64,000 nucleotides of DNA, from contig WTFV01000126.1 in NCBI GenBank assembly GCA_011523845.1, forward strand, positions 26,680 through 90,679, read 5' to 3'. The notes under the pieces are model-generated. The model did no database searches, was not told the DNA's origin, and worked only from the letters and a program-made list of their open reading frames with translations. Numbering within the stretch: the stretch's first letter is position 1; each line of letters opens with the position of its first letter. The position numbers were made by a program, and so were the translations under genes. Of the stretch, positions 19,501 to 26,388 are shown piece by piece. The stretch comes from Acidobacteriota bacterium. GTDB taxonomy: Bacteria > Acidobacteriota > Vicinamibacteria > Vicinamibacterales > UBA8438.

Positions 19501-19706
19501 GTCGTCGCGGGCTCGGGGGACGATCGCAGGACCGGCGGTAGGTGCGGGTTGAATGCGTACTGCACGGCAGGTGTCTCGCGGACCGCGCCGTGCGCTTCGA
19601 TCCCGGCCGGCGGAATGTTCTTGCGCTTGGCGGGATACCTGATTGACGTGACGGCGGCGCGGGTCTCGTTCGCGTCGCTGGTTCCGGGACTCCCCTTCCG
19701 CGGCAT
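16545..19706 (-). CDS. mod: type III-like adenine-specific DNA methyltransferase (Mod)
   Basis: A 1053-residue DNA methyltransferase of the beta class: the catalytic DPPY motif ([12 protein letters not shown] near residue 197) comes before the AdoMet-binding motif ([20 protein letters not shown] near 485). DPPY points to N6-adenine or N4-cytosine methylation. It is longer than classical EcoP-type Mod proteins; the roughly 450 C-terminal residues, including [17 protein letters not shown], probably hold DNA recognition and subunit contact. It is first in an operon with res and a PIN gene. A TACAAT box (ATTGTA on the plus strand, 19714-19719) ends 7 nt before the ATG and no Shine-Dalgarno is visible, so it may be leaderless. 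It should protect host DNA in a strand-specific manner if truly type III. Confidence 0.9.
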   Translation of the reverse strand: [1053 protein letters not shown]

Positions 19707-20132
19707 GCGCGCAATTGTAGTCGCCGCGACGCGTGATTGGCATCGAGTGAAGTCCCGATTGCGTGTTACGGCTCCGGGGCGCGCCCGCCCGCGCGGCGCG
19801 CCCGCGAGATGTCCACGTCCCGAACCGTCAGCGCGTCACTGCCAGTTAGTCGCCAACGACGTCGGGAGGCTCGGCCAGGTTTCGGGTCAGCTTCAGAAGC
19901 GTATTGCGGTAGTCGGGGCTGGGAACGATTTCCGCAAGACCTTCTTCGGGATCCTACTCTGAGCAACCATCCTGGAAAGGTCGTCATCGACTTGAATCGT
20001 CGCGGGTGACCTCGGCGAATCGGCGCCGCGTGACGGCAGGCGTCGAATGGTATACCTTGGAGCGGCGCATCGTTGCGGGCGGGTCGGCGCCGACCTGCGC
20101 GCGAAGCGGCCGTCCGAGAAGGGGGGAATGAC
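19707..20132. other. 426-nt intergenic region between divergent mod and hydrolase genes
   Basis: Contains the mod -10-like box (19714-19719) next to its start. On the minus strand 19846-19953 encodes 35 residues between two stops (including LLKLTRNLAEPPDVVGD), protein-like but without a start, probably the tail of a lost gene. GGTATACC near 20049 may belong to the promoter of the metallo-beta-lactamase-fold gene. Confidence 0.4.
19714..19719 (-). promoter_or_regulatory. -10 box of the restriction-modification operon, leaderless type
   Basis: Minus-strand TACAAT, 7 nt before the mod ATG, with no ribosome binding site between. The same spacing is seen at the antitoxin start (10005) and the von Willebrand A gene (40583). 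Confidence 0.45.
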
Positions 20133-20987
20133 ATGCGTGGGATTTCGAGATCGGGCATCGTGGCGGCGTTCGCGGCGGTGGCCGCGGCCGTCATCGTCGT
20201 GACCGGCCAGCAGCCGGAGACGCTGAGCGTGACGCCGGTGAAGGACGGGCTGTACTACATCAACGGGGTCGGCGGGAACGTCGGCGTCCGGGTCACGTCC
20301 GAGGGCGTCATCCTGGTCGACGACAAGTTCCCGCGCAACGTCGACGGGATCAAGGCGCGGGTGGCCGAGGTCACCGATCAGCCGATCCGCTACGTCATCA
20401 ACACCCACCACCACGGCGACCACGCCGGCGGCAACGTCGGGTTCATCGACTCGGCGGACGTCATCGCGCACGAGAACGCCCGCAGGAACATGATCCGCAA
20501 CGAACAGGACGCGCCGCCGCGCATCGTCTATACCGACCAGACCGCCGTGCACCTGGGCGGGGTCGAGGTGCGGGCGCACCATCTGGGGCGGGGGCACACC
20601 AACGGCGACTCCGTGGTTTACTTTCCGGATCTCCGCACCGTGCACGGCGGCGACCTGCTGCACGGCACCGCTCCGTTCATCGACTACGCGAACGGCGGCA
20701 GCAGCATGGAATGGCTCGGCGTGCTCGACGGCATCCTCGCGCTCGACTTCGACACCGCCATTCCCGGCCACGGCGGCCTGATGACGCGGACCGACGTGCA
20801 GGCGTTCCGCGATCAGTTCGTCGCCGTCCGCACGCGGATGCGTGAGTTGATCGACGGCGGCCTCGCCAAGGAAGACGCACCGGCCCGGATCGTGACCCCG
20901 GAGCTGAGCTGGACCACGGCCGAGAACGGCCTGTTCATGCGCCGGAGCATTCCCGGCTTCTACGACGAGATTGCGGCTGAGCAGTAG
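20133..20987 (+). CDS. secreted metallo-beta-lactamase-fold hydrolase
   Basis: A 284-residue binuclear zinc hydrolase with a signal peptide or N-terminal anchor (IVAAFAAVAAAVIVV). The hallmark NTHHHGDHAGG is near residue 91, the next zinc ligand His in LGRGHTNGDSVVYF near 158, the bridging Asp region at HGGDLLHG near 172, and IPGHGG near 211. The family covers beta-lactamases, lactonases and thiol hydrolases; the order of motifs is most like quinoprotein relay proteins and subclass B-type periplasmic hydrolases, so the substrate is open. The ATG at 20133 follows GAAGGGGGG; ATG at 20128 is out of frame. A tiny zinc-ribbon gene follows after 11 nt. Confidence 0.85.
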   Translation: MRGISRSGIVAAFAAVAAAVIVVTGQQPETLSVTPVKDGLYYINGVGGNVGVRVTSEGVILVDDKFPRNVDGIKARVAEVTDQPIRYVINTHHHGDHAGGNVGFIDSADVIAHENARRNMIRNEQDAPPRIVYTDQTAVHLGGVEVRAHHLGRGHTNGDSVVYFPDLRTVHGGDLLHGTAPFIDYANGGSSMEWLGVLDGILALDFDTAIPGHGGLMTRTDVQAFRDQFVAVRTRMRELIDGGLAKEDAPARIVTPELSWTTAENGLFMRRSIPGFYDEIAAEQ

Positions 20988-20998
20988 CGGGGCGGCGA

Positions 20999-21175
20999 AT
21001 GACGTCGCCCGTGGAGGAGATCACGGTGACGTGCCCGGACTGCGGGCACGTCTGCCGCGACCGGTATCGCGGGTCGACCAACCTGGCGCTCGACGACTTC
21101 GATGCGGACCATCTGGAACAGGCGTCGACGACGACCTGTCCAGGGTGCGGCGAGAGACGCGACCTCGCATGCTGA
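20999..21175 (+). CDS. small zinc-ribbon protein
   Basis: A 58-residue protein with two paired-cysteine knuckles, TCPDCGHVCRDRY near residue 11 and TTCPGCGERRDLAC at the C-terminus, separated by NLALDDFDADHLEQAS. It resembles a small conserved family of cytoplasmic zinc-ribbon proteins of unknown role in which the middle reads like INLDLDDFD.EYLDEAS. The start has only a weak GGGGCGG upstream. It sits between a hydrolase and a quinoprotein on the same strand, so it is likely cotranscribed. The matched cysteine pairs and conserved middle make it a real gene despite its size. Confidence 0.7.
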   Translation: MTSPVEEITVTCPDCGHVCRDRYRGSTNLALDDFDADHLEQASTTTCPGCGERRDLAC

Positions 21176-21193
21176 CGGTCCGCCGGGACGACG

Positions 21194-23221
21194 ATGGAAA
21201 CACGATCTTCGAGATATGACATGCGGAGCCTGCTTGCCGGCACGCCGGCGCTGTTCGTGAGCGGAGCGATCCTCGCCGTCCTGGCCGCACCGCCGGTGCA
21301 TGCCCAGGACGTGGAGTGGCGGTCGTACGGGTCGGACGCGGCCGGGACGAAGTACTCGCCGCTGGACCAGATCAACCGGGAGACGATCGGCGACCTGCAG
21401 ATCGTCTGGCGGCAGTCCGTCCTGCCCGACGCCATGCGCGGGGGGCGCGAGGACTTCACGCCGCCGATCGCCTCGCAGAACACGCCGCTGATGGCGGACG
21501 GCCGGCTGTACATCAGCTCGGCCCTCGGCACGGTGGCGGCGCTCGACGCTGCGACGGGCGACGTGCTCTGGTTCGACACGCCGCCGGACCGCGACGGCGA
21601 GCCGTTCACCCGGGTGCGCCAGACGCGCGGCGTGGCCTGGTGGGACGATCCGCAGAGCGACGACGCGCGGGTGCTCGCGGTGGTCGGCTCGTATCTCGTG
21701 GCGCTGAACGCCCGCACCGGCGAGCGGTATCCCGACTTCGGGGACGGCGGGGAGGTCGACCTGACGCAGGGCTTCGACCGCCCGTGGGAGACCTTCAGTT
21801 GGGGGTCGCCGCCGCTCGTCGTCGGCGACATCGTCGTCATCGGCTCGGCCATGACCGACGTCACCAACCCGAACATGCCGGCGATGAAGGAGATGCCGCC
21901 GGGCGACGTGCGCGGCTTCGACGTGCGGACCGGCGAGCAGGTCTGGATCTTCCACGTCGTTCCGCGGGAGGGGGAGCCGGGCAACGAGACCTGGCTGACC
22001 GCGCTCACCGAGGACCGCGCCTCGTGGGAGTACAGCGGCAACACCAACATGTGGGCCTGGCCGAGCGCGGACGAGGAGCTGGGCCTGGTGTACGTGCCGC
22101 TGTCGACCCCGACCAACGACTACTACGGCGGCTACCGCCCCGGCGACAACCTGTTTGCCGAGAGCCTCGTCTGCCTCGACGCCCGCACGGGCGAGCGGGT
22201 CTGGCACTTCCAGGCGGTGCACCACGGCATCTGGGACTACGACTTCCCGGCCGCGCCGAACGTCATCGACCTGCAGGTGGAGGGGCGGTCCGAGCCGGTC
22301 AAGGCGGTCGCGGCGGTCAGCAAGCAGGCGTTCACCTACGTCTTCGACCGCGTGACCGGCGAGCCGGTCTGGCCCATCGAGGAGCGGCCGGTGCCGCCGG
22401 GAGACGTGCCGGGCGAGTGGTACGCGCCGACCCAGCCGTTTCCGACGCGTCCGCCGGCGTTCGACCAGCAGGGTACGAGCATCGACGATCTGATCGACTT
22501 CACGCCGGCGCTGCGCCGCGACGCGCTGGAGGTCTTCGAGCAGTACGTGATCGGACCGCTCTTCACCGCGCCGTCGCTGGTCGACGACTCGCCGGGCGGC
22601 ACGAAAGGCACGCTGCAGATGCCGGGCGTGGTCGGCGGAGCCGACTGGGGCGGCTCGGCCGTCGATCCCGAGACCGGGATCCTGTACGTGCCGTCGGTCC
22701 ACGCCGAGTCGGTCATCGGCATCGTGCCGTCCGAGCATCCCCGCTCGGACATGCGCCTGGTGGTGCAGACGCTGGCGTTGCTGGAGGGACCCAACGAGCT
22801 GCCCATCTTCAAGCCGCCGTACGGACGGCTGGTCGCCATCGACCTCAAGAAGGGCGAGATCCTCTGGTCGAAGGCCAACGGGGACGGCCCGCGCAACCAT
22901 CCCATGCTGAAGGACCTGGACCTGCCGCCGCTCGGCCAGCCCGGGCGGGTCTCGCCGCTGGTGACGAAGTCGTTCGTGTTCCTCGGCGAGGGCGGCAACG
23001 CCGGCGTGGTCGTGCTCCAGCCGATCTGGGGCGGAGCGGGCGGCAAGATGTTCCGCGCCTACGACAAGCTGACCGGCGACGTGGTGTGGGAGATGGAGCT
23101 GCCCGGCGGCACCACGGCGGCGCCGATGACCTACCTGGTCGACGGCCGGCAGTACATCGTGGTCACCGTCGGCTGGGAGGACATGCCGAGCGAGTACATC
23201 GCGCTCGCACTGCCCGAGTGA
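21194..23221 (+). CDS. PQQ-dependent dehydrogenase, glucose dehydrogenase-like (copy 3)
   Basis: A 675-residue secreted quinoprotein, clearly diverged from the copies at 3740 and 7430. The signal peptide is GTPALFVSGAILAVLAAPPVHA-Q. The active-site region HHGIWDYDFPAAP near residue 346 keeps the putative catalytic Asp, and SKQAFTYVFDRVTGEPVWP provides the Lys. FSWGSPPLVVGDIVVIGSAM, NTNMWAWPSADEEL and NDYYGGYRPGDNLF mark successive blades. No haem or Cys-Cys motif is present. The ATG at 21194 gives a long n-region; ATG at 21221, directly before RSLLAG, is an equally good start. Neither has a strong ribosome binding site. Position after a hydrolase and before a TonB receptor suggests a role in using an imported or surface substrate. 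Confidence 0.88.
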   Translation: METRSSRYDMRSLLAGTPALFVSGAILAVLAAPPVHAQDVEWRSYGSDAAGTKYSPLDQINRETIGDLQIVWRQSVLPDAMRGGREDFTPPIASQNTPLMADGRLYISSALGTVAALDAATGDVLWFDTPPDRDGEPFTRVRQTRGVAWWDDPQSDDARVLAVVGSYLVALNARTGERYPDFGDGGEVDLTQGFDRPWETFSWGSPPLVVGDIVVIGSAMTDVTNPNMPAMKEMPPGDVRGFDVRTGEQVWIFHVVPREGEPGNETWLTALTEDRASWEYSGNTNMWAWPSADEELGLVYVPLSTPTNDYYGGYRPGDNLFAESLVCLDARTGERVWHFQAVHHGIWDYDFPAAPNVIDLQVEGRSEPVKAVAAVSKQAFTYVFDRVTGEPVWPIEERPVPPGDVPGEWYAPTQPFPTRPPAFDQQGTSIDDLIDFTPALRRDALEVFEQYVIGPLFTAPSLVDDSPGGTKGTLQMPGVVGGADWGGSAVDPETGILYVPSVHAESVIGIVPSEHPRSDMRLVVQTLALLEGPNELPIFKPPYGRLVAIDLKKGEILWSKANGDGPRNHPMLKDLDLPPLGQPGRVSPLVTKSFVFLGEGGNAGVVVLQPIWGGAGGKMFRAYDKLTGDVVWEMELPGGTTAAPMTYLVDGRQYIVVTVGWEDMPSEYIALALPE

Positions 23222-23271
23222 GATTCTGCGCGCGGGTAGCTTCGAGCGGGGCGTCCTGCAGGGCAACGAAC

Positions 23272-23308
23272 ACATGAAAATCTAAAGTTGTTCTTTGGAT
23301 TTTCATGT
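23272..23308. terminator. AT-rich 16-bp stem-loop after a quinoprotein gene
   Basis: ACATGAAAATCTAAAG pairs with CTTTGGATTTTCATGT around the loop TTGTT; 15 of 16 pairs are Watson-Crick and one is G-T. It lies 51 nt after the quinoprotein stop in a GC-rich genome. No T-run follows on either strand, so it may be a terminator, an RNA-processing site or an operator. Confidence 0.5.
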
Positions 23309-23473
23309 AGCCGGCGGCGGCAGTCGGGATTGGCCACGACTAACCAGATGTCGGGGTGTTCGTTTTCGAACGAATCTTGCTACTATGGTACGCACGTGTC
23401 GGGACCCGCGGCCGCGTGCCGGGACCCGTCCTGCGCCGGTGCGGCCGCTCCCGCACGTGATGGAGGCGGCAAG

Positions 23474-26368
23474 ATGAGACGGCGAAGACACCTTCCGATT
23501 CTCGGCGCGGCCGGCGGCCTGACGATCGCGATCCTGGCATCACCCGCGGCGGCGCAGGTCGACCTGGGCCGGATCGATCTGACCGTCGAGGACGAGACCG
23601 GCGCCGTGCTGCCGGGGGCCGCCGTGGCCATCACGGGGCCGGAGGATCGCTCCAACGTCTTCACGGACGTGCAGGGCGAGGCGCACCTGCTGCGGCTGCC
23701 GGTCGGCACCTACGAGGTAGGCGTCAGGCTGCCGGGCTTCAGCGCCTTCGTCGATACCGGGGTGCAGGTGCGGGCGGCGTCGTCCACCCCGCTGGTCGTG
23801 ACCCTGGAGGTCGGCGGGGTCGAGGAGACGGTGACGGTCTCCGGCACGGCGCCGATCATCGACCCGCGCCGCCAGAGCACCGACACGCACGTGACGGTGG
23901 AGGAGTTGCAGGAGATTCCCTCCGCGCGCGATCCCTGGGTGGTGCTGCAGACGATTCCCGGCGTCGTCGTCGACCGCGTCAACGTCGGCGGCGCTGAATC
24001 GGGCCAGCAGTCCATCTACGTGGCCAAGGGTGCGAGCAGCGGCGAGAACACCTGGACGCTCGACGGCGTCGTGATCACCGACATGGCGTCCCTCTCGTCG
24101 CCGACCTACTGGGACTTCGACCAGTTCCAGGAGGTGCGCATCAATACCGGCGGGGCCGACGTGCGGAACCAGACCCCCGGCGCCGCGGTGGACGTGGTGC
24201 TCAAGAGCGGCACCAACCAGTACCACGGAAGCCTGCGGGGCTACTTCGCCAACGAGGGATTCCAGCGCAACAATCTGTCCGACGAGTTGGCCGGGTCGAT
24301 CGGCGGCGAAACGAAGAAGGGCAACCGCATGGAGCAGTACGCCGACTACGGCTTCGAGGTCGGCGGGCCGCTCGCAAGGGACCGGCTGTGGGCCTGGGGT
24401 TCGCTCGGCGAGACCGACATCCGTCTGCGCACGCTCATCGACACCGCCGACCGCACGACGCTGACGAACCGGGCGCTGAAGGTGCAGGGGCAGGTCACCG
24501 ACGGCCTGCGCCTCGGCTTGAACCACTTCCACGGCGCCAAGATCAAGCTGGGACGCAACGCGGGGCCGACGCGGCCGGACGAGACCACCTGGAACCAGGG
24601 GGGCAGCGGGGTGGGCCTGTTCACCGGCTCGGCCAACTGGGTCGGGAGCGACGTGGTCGTCACCGCCAAGGCGACGCAGTACAACTGGGGCTTCTTCCTC
24701 ACGCCTCGCGGCGGTCTCGACCAGGACGTCTACCGCGACGTGAACCGCGTCTACCACAACTCCTACTACGACTTCCGCTCGTGGCGTCCCCAATCGGTGA
24801 TCGACCTCGACGCCAACTACTTCCGCGGCGACCACGAGCTCAGGCTCGGCTTCAACTGGCGGAGGAACGGCGTCCGGACGGATCTGGTCTGGCCCGGGTC
24901 GGGAGCGCTGTCCATTCATCTGCCGAGCTATCCCGACAACGGGCTGATGCTGCCCGTCATCTTCGGCGACTCGGTCGTCAACGGGGAGGGTCGTTACCTG
25001 GGCTTCTACGCCAGCGACCGGATCTCGATGGACCGCCTGACCATCGACGTCGGCGTCCGGTTCGACCGGTCGGCCGCGTCGCTGCTGGAATCGAGCCGCC
25101 CGGCGAACGCGCTGGTGCCGGACGTGCTGCCCGCCCTGACCTCTTCGCCCCTGAGCAACACGCACGTCTTCGACATCCTGGCCCCCCGCATCGGCGTCAG
25201 CTACGCGCTCGGAGAGGAGTCGGACACGCTCGTCCGCGCCAGCTACGGGCAGTTCGCCTCGCAGTTGCCGGCGGGCGCCTCCGGGATCCTCGCCGGACCG
25301 GTCGACTACTCGGCGGTCTACTACTACGCGATCGACTTCAACGGCGACGGCGTGACGCAACGCGACGAGTTGCTTCTCGACAACGGGATCGTCTTCGCCG
25401 AAGGGTTCGATCCCGCCAATCCCACGTCGACCGAGAGCGTCAACCAGGTCGTGTCCGACCTGTCGTCCCCGAGGACCCACGAGCTCATCTTCGGTCTCGA
25501 CCGGGAGCTGCCGATTCCGAACTCGGCTCTGACCGCGTCGGTGACCTGGCGGCGGTTCACCAACTTCACGTGGACGCCGCTCATCGGGCTCACCTCCGCC
25601 GACTACGGTGTGGTGGACACCATCACCGCCATGCTGCCTGACGCCGCGGGCGGCGCATCGGTCAGCCAGGACGTCTACGCGCCGCGGCCGGGAGTGGCCC
25701 TGCCTCCCGGCGGAGGCCGGCAGGAGCGCAACCGCGAGGGTTATCACCAGGGCTACTGGGGTTGGGAGACCAGCTTCATCAAGCGGCTGAGCAGCCGCTG
25801 GATGGCCCGCGTCGCCTACTCCTACAACGATCACCGGGAGTACTTCACGGATCGGGCGGCGGCCATCGTCGATCCGACGCCCACGCCCACGAGCCCGAAG
25901 CGGAACGGCGGCCTGGTCATCACCAGCGAGGCCGGCAGCGGGAAGTCGGATTTCTACTACGTGAGCCCGCGGTTCCAGTTCATCGCCAACGGGCTGTACG
26001 AGGCGCCTTTCGGCGTCAACATCGCCGCCAACCTGCTGATCCGGCAGGGTTTCGGGCAGCCCTACTTCGAGGAGATACAGGCCCACGAGAGGGATGCCGC
26101 GGCGTTCAAGGACGTGCTGCTCGCACCCGACGTGGGAGCGCATCGGCTGCCGGCCATCCGGAGCTTCGACCTGCGGATCGGCAAGCAGTTCCGGGTGAAC
26201 GACGTCACGATGAACGTGGACCTCGACTGGTTCAACATCCTGAACGTGAGCACCGTGCTCAAGCGCCAGTACGACGTCGGGACGGCCGATGGACCCACCG
26301 GGCCCGGCAAGACGCTGGAGATCATGAACCCGAGCCTGTTGAGGCTCGGGTTCCGGCTCGGGTTCTAG
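23474..26368 (+). CDS. TonB-dependent receptor with N-terminal carboxypeptidase-regulatory domain (Oar-like)
   Basis: A 964-residue outer-membrane receptor. After a signal peptide (HLPILGAAGGLTIAILASPAAA-Q) comes a carboxypeptidase-regulatory-like beta-sandwich (residues 30-115: LTVEDETGAVLPGAAVAITG), then a plug domain (VEELQEIPSARDPWVVLQTI, VDVVLKSGTNQYHGSLRGYF near 250), and a barrel with alternating aromatic strands to the end. It finishes in an aromatic residue (GFRLGF), the outer-membrane insertion signal. Such receptors import large substrates at the expense of the proton motive force through TonB. The ATG at 23474 follows GGAGG. A secreted zincin follows after 20 nt and is probably cotranscribed. 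The ligand is unknown. Confidence 0.92.
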   Translation: MRRRRHLPILGAAGGLTIAILASPAAAQVDLGRIDLTVEDETGAVLPGAAVAITGPEDRSNVFTDVQGEAHLLRLPVGTYEVGVRLPGFSAFVDTGVQVRAASSTPLVVTLEVGGVEETVTVSGTAPIIDPRRQSTDTHVTVEELQEIPSARDPWVVLQTIPGVVVDRVNVGGAESGQQSIYVAKGASSGENTWTLDGVVITDMASLSSPTYWDFDQFQEVRINTGGADVRNQTPGAAVDVVLKSGTNQYHGSLRGYFANEGFQRNNLSDELAGSIGGETKKGNRMEQYADYGFEVGGPLARDRLWAWGSLGETDIRLRTLIDTADRTTLTNRALKVQGQVTDGLRLGLNHFHGAKIKLGRNAGPTRPDETTWNQGGSGVGLFTGSANWVGSDVVVTAKATQYNWGFFLTPRGGLDQDVYRDVNRVYHNSYYDFRSWRPQSVIDLDANYFRGDHELRLGFNWRRNGVRTDLVWPGSGALSIHLPSYPDNGLMLPVIFGDSVVNGEGRYLGFYASDRISMDRLTIDVGVRFDRSAASLLESSRPANALVPDVLPALTSSPLSNTHVFDILAPRIGVSYALGEESDTLVRASYGQFASQLPAGASGILAGPVDYSAVYYYAIDFNGDGVTQRDELLLDNGIVFAEGFDPANPTSTESVNQVVSDLSSPRTHELIFGLDRELPIPNSALTASVTWRRFTNFTWTPLIGLTSADYGVVDTITAMLPDAAGGASVSQDVYAPRPGVALPPGGGRQERNREGYHQGYWGWETSFIKRLSSRWMARVAYSYNDHREYFTDRAAAIVDPTPTPTSPKRNGGLVITSEAGSGKSDFYYVSPRFQFIANGLYEAPFGVNIAANLLIRQGFGQPYFEEIQAHERDAAAFKDVLLAPDVGAHRLPAIRSFDLRIGKQFRVNDVTMNVDLDWFNILNVSTVLKRQYDVGTADGPTGPGKTLEIMNPSLLRLGFRLGF

Positions 26369-26388
26369 CTTCGGAGTCCGTGGCGGCC

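Noticed and set aside
19846..19953. Protein-like 35-codon stretch (LLKLTRNLAEPPDVVGD) on the minus strand
   Set aside because: It lies between two stop codons and has no start; at best the tail of a lost gene, so it is only noted within the intergenic entry.
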